The notes under the pieces were generated by a model, which saw only the letters and a list, made by a program, of their open reading frames with translations, did no database searches and had not been told where the DNA came from. A DNA stretch of 64,000 nucleotides, taken from NCBI GenBank assembly GCA_038277395.1, contig CM076192.1, positions 17,026,299 to 17,090,298 on the forward strand, read 5' to 3'. Of the stretch, positions 30,990-41,479 are shown piece after piece. The position numbers were made by a program, and so were the translations under genes. How positions within the stretch are numbered: position 1 is the stretch's first letter; each line of letters starts with the position of its first letter. The DNA is from Dryocosmus kuriphilus (Eukaryota; Arthropoda; Insecta; Hymenoptera; Cynipidae).

Positions 30990-31325
30990 TTTCACGTAAC
31001 GATAGATTTTAAAGATCATAAATTCAGAGTTTTAGTTGACACCGGTGCAACTCACTCATATGTAGGTGCAAGATTTGTAAAAACTATCAAAGGTCTAGAT
31101 TACGAAATCAAAAAACCGAAAAACGATAAGTTAATGGTGGCAAATGGCCAAAAATTAAAAATTGTAGGACAAGTTTTAATCCCGATCTAAATAGGCCATG
31201 TAGAAAAATATTTATTATTCAGGCTGGTACCAGATTTAAGATCGATAGGAATAATAGGAACAGATATGATAGAGAAATTAGGTTTAAAAATGGATTTCGA
31301 AAATAAAATTTGGTGGTTCGCCGAA
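30990..31325 (+). pseudogene. Gypsy element 1 aspartic protease
   Basis: In one frame: FRVLVDTGATHSYVGARF (intact D-T-G), LMVANGQKLKIVGQVLIPI, a TAA, then LRSIGIIGTDMIEKLGLKM (the IIGTD motif). Typical pepsin-like retrotransposon protease with one in-frame stop. It begins without an ATG, as expected for gag-pol. Confidence 0.8.
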
Positions 31326-31876
31326 CAAGCACAAAACTAAATACACAATCTATAATAATAAGCAGGGAGAAAAAAGTCCAAAATAGGACAAAGAACAATA
31401 AAATAATGGGGATTCAAATAAAAAGAATATACCCCGAATTAATGCAAAACAAACAGAGAAAAATAATCAAAAGACGCGAAAAGGTAAAAATAATAAAATT
31501 AAATTTCAGCAAGAAAATTAATTTAAAAAGCCAGATAAAAGAAAAGGTACCAGTGCTACCAAGCGATGAACTGGCTACCAGTTCCGCTACCACCCCACCA
31601 ATTCAGACCCTGCCTCATAGCACTCGAGACACTACAGCCTCGGTTCCTGCGTCGATGCAAGGACAGCCGGCAAAGGGTTACTCGAAACGGTACACTTCGA
31701 ATCCCACTCCTATGATTACGGCTGACGTCACGTTGGCAAGCACGAACACGAGCGGCAATAGATTAGATGAGAATGTAAAGCAAAATAGAGACGGAATGAA
31801 AATAGAGAGATTAGACAACGATCGTGGCCAGCAAGTCTTCAAACCTTGGTTTCCATCAACATACGCCTGTAAGTGA
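31310..31876 (+). other. Remnant frame between protease and 3' LTR
   Basis: 188 codons running from the end of the protease into the LTR, in a different phase. The Lys/Arg/Ile-rich first half and Thr/Ser/Pro-rich second half carry no domain. It spans the place where pol has been lost and is probably not a gene. Confidence 0.35.
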
Positions 31877-31977
31877 AATAAATCACCCTTATGGTTAATC
31901 TGGTTTCTTCATTGACTTCACCCTGTTCCCGACGTCCAAATCCTCAACCCTTGCTGTAATCTGCGATTCCCATCACA
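31806..31977 (+). repeat. 3' LTR of gypsy element 1 (short)
   Basis: Matches 27673-27843 at better than nine bases in ten by eye, ending CCCATCACA. The next base begins the tandem-repeat landmark AGATCTACAAATTTTCTC. Confidence 0.8.
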
Positions 31978-32499
31978 AGATCTACAAATTTTCTCTCTTA
32001 TTTTCTTGTAAAGACGCATTCTTTTTTAGTTATTCGCGAAATATGTTACTAAATATAAATAAATCCACTTTTCAGCAAAACTATGCGAGATACGATAAAA
32101 TGTTAAGAAGCAGAATTGTTCATCTTAAAAAGATCTACAAATTTGTTTAAAACTATTTTTTTATCCAACGCATAGTTTATTCATGAAACGTATAACAGTT
32201 GTTTTTAAACAAAAAATACACTATCATAAAGCTAATACGAAAGTTGTTAGAAGTTATTGAAAAATCTGCCCGATACTCAGGCGCATTCTCATCACGTTTC
32301 TCACGCATAATAGTCGATTAGAGTGTATCAAAAACGTGAATTTCTTAATTTTTTACATAGTTTGGTTGAAAAATGCAATTTTTACATCTTATCAGAGAGG
32401 GTATTAGATTTATGTAAAATTTTACTCTTGCCGTTTTCATCAAATCTCCACGTTTTGAGACCCCCTGAGTGAGAAAAAACGGGTTTTACGACAGTGTCT
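31978..32499. repeat. Tandem repeat, continuation between the two gypsy elements
   Basis: Matches 26636-27160 (copy 1 end into copy 2 start), including the AAGATCTACAAATTT, GTTATTCGCGAAATATGTTA and GAGTGAGAAAAAACGG landmarks. It ends at ACAGTGTCT, where element 2 is inserted. Confidence 0.85.
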
Positions 32500-32910
32500 T
32501 ATAACGCGGACGTTCCCGGGCATGTGACGGGGACTGGGCCGAGCCCGGCCGGAAACCTACGATGGTTCCCGACCGGGCAGTCGCTTACCGGTTTCTCGCC
32601 ATCCGCCTGAGATTCAGTCTCGCTTTGAAGCTCCGACGGCGTAGTAGTCGTGTCTGCGTGCCTCTTGAATTGAGTCCGAAGGTGCCGCCAGCCCAGTGGG
32701 CGGTTTTGTTCATTACTCGAAGCTCTATTATTACTATATGGTATTCTTCCAGAGCGGCGGCTCGTTTAATCTCCAAATCTCGCCAGCCATGTAAGTCTTG
32801 AGCAATAAATACATCTTTTTTTAAGTAAAATGTTACCCTCATTGTGCTGACCTGTATTCTCGGTATCCTTATCCTTTTCCCCTCCCAGTGAGATCCTTTC
32901 ATGCTCTACA
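32500..32910 (+). repeat. 5' LTR of gypsy element 2
   Basis: Matches 43141-43555 throughout, starting TATAACGCGGACGTT (TGTAACGAGGACGTT in the other copy) and ending CATGCTCTACA. The promoter-like region and poly(A) signal AATAAATAC are shared. Confidence 0.92.
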
Positions 32911-32912
32911 CC

Positions 32913-32924
32913 TGGCGCCCAACA
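32913..32924 (+). other. Primer-binding site, gypsy element 2
   Basis: TGGCGCCCAACA two bases after the LTR. Confidence 0.75.
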
Positions 32925-32929
32925 AAAAG

Positions 32930-34205
32930 AAACCAAAATCCCAAATCTCTTCCTTTTTCCCGACGAGAATAAGAACACAACCCCAAAACCCGACACTGAC
33001 TCCGAGGCTCCATGACCACACATTCGAGTCCATTTTGCATACCACATGTCTCCTGCCTCGCCACATTTTGATAGTGATTCTTGTGCCTTTATATTGAATT
33101 ATGATGATTTTGATGGTGATTTTTCATAAAATTGTGTTTTTTGATGCTTTATGATACTATTTTGCCGATATTGGTGATCATTTGATGACATTTCTGATAT
33201 GTATAATGATTTGGTAAGGTTTCGGATTTTATTTATGATGCTATTGTGTGATATTTCTAATTTGTGCCATACCATGTTACAAATGTGATAGTGTACTGGG
33301 TAGCCAAGTTTGGGGAAACCAGATCGGAAATTTATTTTGAAGGGTACCGGAAGTAGAATCTTTGAAAGTGAAAGTTTCAGGAAAATAATTAAGTTAGGAA
33401 TAAAATTGTGAATAAAAGTGACGGGAAAATATCTAATTTGAAAGTAAAATCACGAAAAAATTTAAATTAAGAAGAAAACTCAAAACCTAAAATAGGATAA
33501 AGCAAAAGTGTCAAGGAAAAGTTTAGTTCGAAAATACAACGTTAGAAATATAAAAATAGGAAACTAACGGAAACTATTGAAAGTATAAATTCCAATTCGA
33601 GCATACCGTGGCGTCGCACAAGGTCACGCGCAGGGACTCGTAAATAGAGGCAGCTGCGGTTAAAATAAGCATATTTTCACGTAGGGAATAACCAAGTTTA
33701 TAATAGTGTTCAGGTGCAGAATATTATTTGGAAAGCAATTCGTAAAGGAAAATAATTTCAAATGCCACATTATAAGTGCGACCTGTGCGCAGCACAGGTT
33801 AACTGGGCGAGCGACAGGACGTGCACAGCGTCCCAAGTACTGAGCGTTCAAAGGTCACGCGATGGATATAGAAAACTAAACAGCGTAGACCGAAAATAGC
33901 AGGATTTTGAAATCAGAATTAATTGCTTTTATAATTTAAAATATAAAATTGAATTTCAACAGGTATAGGAAACCTTAAAAGAAAAATAATATACAGGTCC
34001 AAGGCAGTAAGCTAAATTGAAACTATACAAGGTGTTCAGATACACTGGACAACACACTGAAAAAATATATGTATATACAGTGTCCGATAATTAAAGACAT
34101 TTCATACACACAGTAGGCTAGTATCAACGGTTGTACAACCCAAGCAACTGCGGATACTACAAAGGGGATTAATTGATCAAATTTCTAAAAATAAATTAGA
34201 GATTA
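32930..34205 (+). other. Leader of gypsy element 2
   Basis: About 1.3 kb without a convincing reading frame; A-rich, with many stops on both strands. Unusually long leader but comparable with that of element 1. Confidence 0.5.
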
Positions 34206-34839
34206 ATGAAATTAAGGTCGGGAAAAATTAAAGAATTAAATATAATAATGGACAAACAAACAAATATCGAGACCGATCAGGACAGCCTCGATTTAGAGGG
34301 TGCAGCGACACAACCAGTGCAGAAAAATACTGGGACAATAACAAAAACTTTTAACCGATCCGTGGGACGAGGTAGAAGTTTTTTTAAAAATAATATCGAG
34401 ATTCCACGAATGGAAAGATCTCGAAAAAGTTTAGAAATCCCAAACTGACAAACAGCAAGTAAAGTTCACCCACATGAGTCACTAGCCTGGGACTTCACAG
34501 GCGCACCGACATTAAATTTACCCAGGCCATTAACAACTGATCGTGAGGATTTAAAAGTAATTGACGACAGAACTTTTGAAAGTGACTCCTTCTTAAATGA
34601 CAATACTCAATTTTTGTTGGAAGCCGACGAACTCTTGGACAGTGCGTAATATAATGAATTAATGGGTAGGCAAAGGGAAATATTTTTTCGATACAAAGCC
34701 GAAAAGGCTAAAGCCATCAAACAAAATTTAAACCCACAGGCACATAGCTCGTTCGATAAGGAATCGGCTATTACGGAAAAAGCACAAAAGGTACCCAGGA
34801 GTAAAAGAAACGAATCGCGAAGTAGACAGTCAGTACACT
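34206..34839 (+). pseudogene. Gypsy element 2 gag, N-terminal part
   Basis: 34206-34448 begins ATGAAATTAAGGTCG and encodes a basic/polar protein (MKLRSGKIKELNIIM..., VGRGRSFFKNNIEIPRM). After a TGA, frames continue with DDRTFESDSFLNDNTQFL, comparable to NDRTFEIDSLLENNNEFW in element 1, and end RSRQSVH at the MITE-like insertion. It is therefore gag N-terminus, interrupted. Confidence 0.6.
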
Positions 34840-35200
34840 GAAAGAAAATCAAAGTAGGGGCTACTATCCTATGGGAGCGACAGCAGCGCCCACTACTCGG
34901 AGCAGACAGTCAACCGAAAAATAGTAGCTGTTACTCTTTTTGCGAGAGTAGCAGCTACTCCGATTTCGGAGACCCCTCATCTCTGGTCGGAGTATAGACG
35001 AATCACTAAATGAGTAATGGTTGCGCTGCTATAAAGACTAACTGCTATAACGACCATACAGAGCATTTAGTGCACCGTAGCGGTGTAGGGTTTACTCTGA
35101 CCAGAGTAGCAGCTACTCCGATTACTAAGTGTAGCGCGTTCTGCTTCAATCCAGAGCTCCACCTGAACTTGAAGAGTAACCCCTACTCTGATCTTCTTTC
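34840..35200. mobile_element. MITE-like non-autonomous DNA element, about 361 bp
   Basis: Starts GAAAGAAAATCAAAGTAGGGG and ends CCCCTACTCTGATCTTCTTTC, an inverted repeat of about 25 bp with few mismatches. GTACA occurs on both sides within 8 bp, possibly as target duplication but not at exact edges. Two internal copies of AGAGTAGCAGCTACTCCGAT are themselves palindromic. No coding capacity. Interrupts the gag frame, which resumes at about 35210. Confidence 0.75.
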
Positions 35201-35209
35201 CGCGTACAG

Positions 35210-35920
35210 TTTAGCCTTGAAGAAAGGCTAAAAGGACCAATTAGCAATTTTGAAAGCAAATCTAGAAATAATAGAAACCACAGAAAATCTAATTGTAAAT
35301 TGTATGACACAGACTCTAGCGACAAAGGGGAAGATTTAATTAATAACCGAAACAGAAATCGTAGAATGCCGAGACCAAGAGAAAGGTCGAATAGACAGTC
35401 GCGTAACTATAGTGTAAATTCGGAAAGTGAATATGAACCCGAAGCTAGAAATATCGAAACAGTCCAAGCAAACTTTTTTCCATTTGGAATGGTACAAACG
35501 CCATTCCAAATTATGACAAACTGGCCGGTAAAATTTAGAAACAATAAAGAGGACAGTCAGGCTAGTTTTCGCGAGGATCTAAAACGGTTTAAACGGGGTT
35601 ATTAAATGGACGATCGCGACGTCCTAGAAAATCTAGACGCAATTTTAATTGACGATGCTCGTGATTGGTGCAACATCCATAGAAACTCTTGGAGGAATTT
35701 ACGCGACTTTATTGAGTATTTTAAAAGCGCGTATTTAGACGAAAATTTAGTGGTGGAAGTCAAGCAAAAAATAAAATTTTGCAATCAAAAAAGGGCACAA
35801 GACATTCATTCATATTTAACGCAAATTAGGAAGTTGTTTACCAAATTGCATCCGAGAAAAAGTTTAGAATGTGAATTAAGCCGGACTTACGAAAATCTCC
35901 GGATAGAGTACAAGATGTAG
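35210..35920 (+). pseudogene. Gypsy element 2 gag, capsid part
   Basis: 35300-35605 ends with FPFGMVQTPFQIMTNWPVKF and DLKRFKRGY, then a TAA, and in the same phase 35606-35920 continues MDDRDVLENLDAILIDDARDW, KIKFCNQKRAQDIHSYLTQIR and ENLRIEYKM. This is the same capsid core as element 1. Two in-frame stops (35603-35605 and 35918-35920) break it. Confidence 0.75.
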
Positions 35921-36119
35921 GTACATAAAAAGGAAAGAGTTCCAGATATTCGAAGAATTGGAAGATTTAGGAAAGGAGTGGGAGACAGAGCTAGCGAAAT
36001 CGAAAATTAGGGGACAAATACTACAAATTACGGAACCTAAGTTGGAGGACAAAACGAGCAAAGAAAAACAGCGATAAAATTAACGCGGATTCCAATAAGG
36101 AGGATAAAAGAGGAAAGAG

Positions 36120-36660
36120 CGATGGGAGAAATAATAATAACCAGGGAAAAAAGCCATTTAAAAATCGTTATCCATTCCCACCCTTCGGTTTTCCTTTTTT
36201 GCCATACAAGCCACAATTCCAACAAAACCAAGGGCCCAATATCAAACCAAGATTCCCACCTGGATTTCAACCGGGATTTGCAATGGGTAACCCACGTTTT
36301 AATTTCAACCCCTTCAACCAAATATGGGCCCAATTTAACCAGGCGGCATCGGATTCTAACCAAAACCAGAAAAACCCGATGATAGAATTCCCACAAGAAA
36401 ATACAGAAGACGCATCTGGGGAAAATAAAGAACCAAGTCAAAATTCCCAAAAATCAAATACCAGGAATAAAATACAAAATTCGAAAAGCAACACGAATAG
36501 GCAGATTAACCAGGGCAATAATTCAAAAAACGCGGGCAATGGTGAAAACACAAGCGACACCAATTGCTTTTATTGCAAAATACCGGGTCATTTTAAAAGA
36601 GAATGCCCATACTATTTTTACAACCAGGGAAACTACCAGGTCGGGTACTAGGCCAAAATA
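36120..36660 (+). pseudogene. Gypsy element 2 nucleocapsid with CCHC zinc knuckle
   Basis: The 36199-36651 frame (150 codons) has a Pro/Phe/Gln/Asn-rich segment (FPPGFQPGFAMGNPRFNFNP), an Asn/Ser/Lys-rich linker and CFYCKIPGHFKREC at its C-terminus (about 36565-36606). One intact C-x2-C-x4-H-x4-C knuckle, the RNA-binding nucleocapsid. Confidence 0.85.
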
Positions 36661-36739
36661 AATTGTCACCTAGTACCGGAACGCCAGAAACCCTAAGTTC
36701 GGATAAAGATGAAGCCACAGAAACAAGCTTCCATTTAAT

Positions 36740-37080
36740 GACCAAATTCGAAAATAACTTACACAGAATTTTGGTAGATACAGTGCATCACATTCCTACG
36801 TGGGAAAGGAATTGATAGCAGAAATTAAAAGGCGAATTTTAATATTTTTAAACCGTATTCGAATAGCCTATTAGTAGCCAACGGCGGAAGGGCGGAAATA
36901 ATAGGACAAGTAGTCATACCAATTTTAGTAGGAAAAAAGGCTAAATATGTACTGTTCAGGTTAGTCCCAAAACTAAATTCATTAGGAATATTAGGCACAG
37001 ATATGCTGAAATGCTTACGAATGACTCTGGACTATGACTCAGGGACCTTGTGGTTACCAGGTAACCCAGCCATGCGCTAT
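36740..37080 (+). pseudogene. Gypsy element 2 protease, frameshifted at the active site
   Basis: HRILVDT is followed, one base out of phase, by ASHSYVGKELIAEI: a single-base loss falls between Asp-Thr and the Gly of the D-T-G active site. Downstream LLVANGG-like and LGILGTDMLKCLRMTL pieces complete the fold. Clearly protease, inactive. Confidence 0.8.
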
Positions 37081-37249
37081 CCAATGGAAGCGCAACGCAA
37101 CTCTTTACCCCTCCGAATCATTGAAGACTCATCCAAACCTAAAACAGAACCTGAAAGTACTAAAAAGGATAATAGGAATAAAAAGGATAGTAAAGGTCAA
37201 AAGGATAATGAGGATCAAAAGGATAATAAAGATCAAAAGGATAAGAAGG

Positions 37250-37252
<3 letters not shown>
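37081..37252 (+). pseudogene. Gypsy element 2 protease-RT linker, left part
   Basis: Lys/Asp-rich repetitive linker (KDNKDQKDKKD type) caused by GGATAA/AGGATC-like direct repeats. The R1-like retroposon is inserted at its end, and the same GGATAA-type repeats continue at 39277-39340. Confidence 0.6.
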
Positions 37253-37281
<29 letters not shown>

Positions 37282-39276
37282 GGAAGGGAGGAGGAAATGC
37301 ATTACTGCACAACGTGTGGGGCTCTTCCAACAAGCCGGCCCTACCCACTGAAACCTCCTCCCTCTGCTTCTTGGCATTAATCCACCCGGAACCGCTTTCG
37401 CATTACTTCAGGGGGTGCCGTTTTCTTCGCTGTCTCCAGCGTCTCCTGCTTGCTTCGCCTTTCACGGTTTTCTTCTGGTTTTTGAGGGCGGGCGGGGTAT
37501 TGCCAAATTTTGGCACTCTGCTGCCTTGTGGCCCTCCTCGAGACATCGTCAGCAGCATTTGCTGCGATCTTCTGCCGCACACTCTCGGGCAACGTGTCCA
37601 ATAGCATGTCATCTGTAGCACCGGGTTTCCGCGCTGTGCGCCTTCACCCGGCAGTTCACCCACCCGACCTTCAGCCGGGCAACCTTCTCTAACTTGGCAG
37701 CAGCGGATGCATCTAGCTCAACAAATGCTAGAATGCAGCCTCTGTTGCTCCTCTTAGTGAGGTTCACCTTCAGTTGAGATCCGATCTGATCTCCGAGTAC
37801 CGCCTTAACGGCTTCTTCCACTTCGAAAGCCTCCGTCGACTCGACTAGGTCGTAGACTACGACTTGAGCTCTTGGGACGAGGTGTCGTACACTACCGCCT
37901 TGTCCAAGCACTTCCGAGATGGCCTCACCAAAATACTGTCTCTCCTCCGCCTTGGCTCCTACCTCAATAAGGACGTCCCCCGTCCTGGTCTGCCTGATCG
38001 CCTTGACTGTGACGCCATGGTCCTCAGGCTTGACCATCTTCTGGATATCCTTCAGGACATACACATACTTTTTCCCTGGGGCTGGCGTGATGATCACGGC
38101 CTCCCTCGGGATTCTCTTCTTTTTTTTGCAGCACCTTGTCTCTTTTCGGGAGCATTGTCCTTTCGTGGGACCACTTCCTCCGCAAAATTTTTTCCACCTT
38201 CGTCCGCTCCTTCTTGCTTCTCTTGCGGATGACTTTAGAACATTCGACACCTTCCTGGGTCCTGGTCTTTTTCAGGGCCGGCTTTTCGGGTCCGGATCCG
38301 CTGGGCGAGCTGAGGGTCGTTTCTCTCTCCCGCTTGCGCGTCTCCGTCAGTTTCTTCATCGCCGTCTGCGACTCTGTCTGCGTAGAGACGGAGGCCGTCT
38401 TCTCCCTCAAGGTAGAGCTTAAGAGAGACTTCTCTCTGCGCTCTTTACCTATCTTCTCCTTAAGCACCCTATTTATTGCTTTGATGTAGTCATCCGCTGA
38501 TCCGTTCACGTATCTATACGCGTACCCTACCGTGCGTATTTCCTCTTGCGTTTTCTTCACTGCATCTTCTCGTTCCTCTGTCGTACAGAGTTTTAAGACC
38601 TTTTTGAGGGACTCTCTCACCTTTTTGTGTTTCTGAATCACCTCTTCTAGATGTTTAAGCGAGAAATACTTCATCGCAGAAGCGTCCGACTTAGCCACTA
38701 TTTCTTCGTTTACTACGTCGAAGCTCTTGCTAAAATCCATCTCCTCCTCGACGTGAGTGTTCTTGCTCCCTTTCCCGTTTCCATCTTTGCAAGCTATGTT
38801 AAAGTTTACACCAGCGCATCGTGCGTATAGGGGCGGGCCGAAATAGTTTGGGAACGGGTATACCCTCGGACCGAAGTCCTACCCCAGTACTCTGGGGCCC
38901 AACTTTCGTTTAACCGGTCCCGGAATACACGGACGGACTGAACTCGCCCGGAGCACTGCAGGTTCCGATCCCTGCAGCCACCAAGCACTCCCCGATCAAG
39001 GCCCGAAGGAGCTGGCTCCTGATGCTCGATCGCAGCTTACACCTCGGCAGAGCAAGCTCACAGCAGCCCTTACACCATGCCGGCGGAAAGACCGGACATG
39101 GTTCGGAGCACTCCCAGTGGGCTACGACCGTCACCAATCGTGTGTTTGGTCCGCGAGGCCTATTTTATTTCAGCCCTACCCTCTGTTTCCAGCGAGCATT
39201 CCCCTATCCGCCACCTGGGGACGTGCCAAGTAGGGGTAACATCTCCCCTCCACCGCAGACAATTGCGGTGGTCCTT
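37253..39276 (-). mobile_element. ORF1-only R1-clade retroposon with poly(A) and 14-bp TSD
   Basis: Flanked by perfect copies of GGATAAGAAGGATA (37239-37252 and 39277-39290). A run of 29 T at 37253-37281 is the poly(A) tail on the minus strand. The body carries an R1-type gag (ORF1) but no endonuclease or RT. The 5' end on the minus strand folds as a hairpin (CCACCGCA/TGCGGTGG, 39250-39272). It interrupts the gypsy element between protease and RT, so it is younger than that. Confidence 0.9.
37450..38740 (-). pseudogene. R1-clade LINE ORF1 (gag-like), broken
   Basis: 38024-38740 gives an N-terminal charged region (SLKHLEEVIQKHKKVRESL, Lys/Arg/Glu-rich, Ser-Thr linker); after a shift near 38080, 37609-38250 gives KKYVYVLKDIQKMVKPEDHG, TRTGDVLIEVG, VLGQGGSVRHLVPRAQVVV and AKLEKVARLKVGWVNCRVK. 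These are conserved in ORF1 of the R1 clade. Immediately after TRCYR the same frame reads stop-HAIGHVAREC and CC-stop-RCLEEGHKAAEC: two CCHC knuckles, each carrying a TGA, one at a zinc-ligand cysteine. The product would bind nucleic acid in the RNP. Confidence 0.8.
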
Positions 39277-39290
39277 GGATAAGAAGGATA

Positions 39291-40113
39291 ATAAGGATAA
39301 TAAGGGTATCAAGGTTCAAAAGGATAGTAAGGTTAAGATAAATGTAAATACTATAAATAAGTTACATTTTAGAAGGAAAATAAAAGCGAAAAATTTAAAC
39401 CGAAATTCGGAGGAAAAATCAATTTGAAAAGCGACAGGTAACCGAACAGAACAAAGCTCAAGGCAGAAAATAGAGAAATACCCCTAGTAGCCAGTAATCC
39501 ACACCCATCCCAAAAAGCACAAAATGAAAAAATTCCTGTAACAAATCCTGTCGAGGATATCCCTAATTTAATGAACATCCCGACAAGCAAGAAATTCCAA
39601 CCATTAAAAGACATCCCTACCCAAGAGACCAGCGACGACTCAGACACACAAGACTCACCTAAAGTTAGGAAAAATAAAGTTAACAAAAAGGATAATAGTT
39701 CGAATAGAATGGGAAATATTAGGAATCAGGATAATAATAAGAAATAGGATAGCAAGCCTATTAAAAATAATAAGGCTACAAAAACGGATAAAAAACTGGA
39801 AAATGTTAGTGAATTGGTAGAAAGAAAAAACCAAAACCAATGGGTTAATTTTAAAAACAGGGCAATTTTGTTCGACAATATTTCTGACCAGCCAGGAAAA
39901 ATTGAAAAACAGGAGAATTATTCTTCAGAAGTTTGCTAGGGTGTTGTTGAGCTAAGCGTTAACCCACAAACCCAGTTAGAAAAATTATTAGAGGAGAAAA
40001 TTAAAATTTATCAGGAGAAAGAACATCGAGCAACACATTTAACAGAACACAAAATTGATGTTCAGGGGAACAAGCCGATAAAACAACAGGAAATATTTAA
40101 AGAAGTTGACAAA
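39291..40113 (+). pseudogene. Gypsy element 2 protease-RT linker, right part
   Basis: Asn/Lys/Asp-rich repetitive coding DNA (NKKDNSSNRMGNI type) in several frames, without conserved domain. Towards 40000 YQEKEHRATHLTEHKIDVQG and QQEIFKEVDK lead into RT, as in other gypsy polyproteins. Confidence 0.55.
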
Positions 40114-40848
40114 ATGTTAGAACAGGGAATTATAAGGCATTCTCATTCAGTTTGGTCAAATCCAATTGTGATGATTAAAAAACCGAATAGAGAATACAGA
40201 TTTTGTCTTGATTTCCGCAAGGTAAGTAACATAACCAAAAAAGACCTTTATCCAATACCACCCATGATCGAAATTTTAGACAAACTTAGAGGAGCAAAAT
40301 TTATCTCAAAAATTGATATAAAAATTGCATATTTACAAATCCCTTTGGAAGAAAATTCAAGACCTTTTACAGCATTCACAGTACGCGGTAAGGGCATGTT
40401 TGAGTTTAGCAGAATGCCATTTGGTCTTACAAATGCACCAGCCACTTTCCAAAGGCTTATGGATAAAATAATCACTCCAGACCTAAAGCCAAACGTTTTG
40501 TGTTATTTAGAAGGCATAATAACAGCTACAGAAAATTTTAAGGATCACCTAAAGCATTTGAAAATAGTTTTGGATAAATTGAATAAGGCAAATTTAACGA
40601 TCTGTCCAGATAAGTGCGAATTTGGCTACTCAGAAATAAGGTACTTGGGTTTTAAGGTTAATGAGAAAGGACTCCAGGTTGACGAGGATAAAATCCAACC
40701 AACCCTTAAATTTCCGAAACCAAAAAATATCAAGCAAATACAGCGTATTATAGGTACGACAAGCTGGTATAGGAAATTCATACCAAACTTTTCGGAAATT
40801 ATAGAACCCCTAAATAGATTGCTAAAAAAGAAACAGGCATGGGATTGA
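40114..40848 (+). CDS. Gypsy element 2 reverse transcriptase, catalytic dyad lost
   Basis: 245-codon uninterrupted frame: GIIRHSHSVWSNPIVMIKKP, YRFCLDFRKVSNITKKDLYP, FISKIDIKIAYLQIPLEE (first Asp retained), RMPFGLTNAPATFQRLMDKI, then CYLEGIITATENFKDHL, where all active gypsy RTs have YLDD. The change to YLEG removes both palm aspartates. KANLTICPDKCEFGYSEIRY and TSWYRKFIPNFSEIIEPLNR follow. A TGA ends the frame at the connection to RNase H. Catalytically dead despite an open frame. Confidence 0.9.
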   Translation: MLEQGIIRHSHSVWSNPIVMIKKPNREYRFCLDFRKVSNITKKDLYPIPPMIEILDKLRGAKFISKIDIKIAYLQIPLEENSRPFTAFTVRGKGMFEFSRMPFGLTNAPATFQRLMDKIITPDLKPNVLCYLEGIITATENFKDHLKHLKIVLDKLNKANLTICPDKCEFGYSEIRYLGFKVNEKGLQVDEDKIQPTLKFPKPKNIKQIQRIIGTTSWYRKFIPNFSEIIEPLNRLLKKKQAWD

Positions 40849-41310
40849 GGACTAGAGCAGGAGGAAGCGTTTCAAGAAATTAAGGATCTCTTAACAACAG
40901 CACCAATTTTAGCTTGCCCAGATTTCACCCAACCTTTTCAACTCGAGACAGACGCGAGTAATACAGGATTGGGAACCATACTCACTCAAACGATAGAAGG
41001 AAACAATTACGTGATTGAATACGCGAATAGAGCCCTTAACGACACAGAAATCCGGTACTCAACCTCAGAAAAAGATTGCTTAGCCGTGGTTTGGGCGATC
41101 AGAAAATTTAGAACGTACCTTGAAGGATATATTTTCAAGGTTATAATGGACCATTTGGCATTAAAATGACTCCATAATCTTAAAAATCCAACCGGAAGAC
41201 TAGCCAGATGGGCGCTGGAGCTACTCGAATACGACTACGAGGTGATTTATAGAAAAGGTAGTTCAAATGTAGTGCCAGACGCTCTGTCAAGATCAGGAGA
41301 AACGGTAAAC
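40849..41310 (+). pseudogene. Gypsy element 2 RNase H
   Basis: Same phase as RT after the stop: FQEIKDLLTTAPILACPDF, FQLETDASNTGLGTIL (first Asp), YSTSEKDCLAVVWAIRKFR (Glu), FKVIMDHLALK (third Asp; TDHxALK normally), a TGA, then GRLARWALELLEYDYEVIYR and VVPDALSR. All three carboxylates are seen; one stop. Confidence 0.85.
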
Positions 41311-41479
41311 GCGGTCGCGTTCGCGTTGTCATGTAGCACTGAAAAACCAAAAGCAAACTTTGACGAGAAAACGGATGACTGGTACTCCGCTAAATTAAGG
41401 CAAGTCAAAAATAAACCGGAAGAAAACGAAAAATGGCGAATACGGGACTCTCAACTCTATTTTTACAAGACTGCCCCAT

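Larger units (their letters stand above)
27584..31977 (+). mobile_element. Gypsy-type element 1, gag/protease only
   Basis: A left LTR with an adjacent TGGCGCCCAAC primer site, gag frames, broken zinc knuckle, protease, then directly a 3' LTR at 31806-31977. RT, RNase H and integrase are missing, so it is a non-autonomous or internally deleted element. Its gag is clearly related to that of element 2 (shared FPFGM[IV]QTPFQIM block). It lies in the 945-bp tandem repeat, whose sequence continues on both sides. Confidence 0.85.

Noticed and set aside
35010..35231. 73-codon frame within 34840-35200
   Set aside because: Lies in the MITE-like element with internal palindromes; no motif and not conserved in any second copy here.
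37034..37380. Frames with long Phe or Lys runs across 37250-37281
   Set aside because: They read through the T29 poly(A) tail of the R1-like retroposon and its junction; not genes.
38136..38489. Plus-strand frames of 117-167 codons at 37864-38489
   Set aside because: Shadows of the minus-strand R1-like ORF1.
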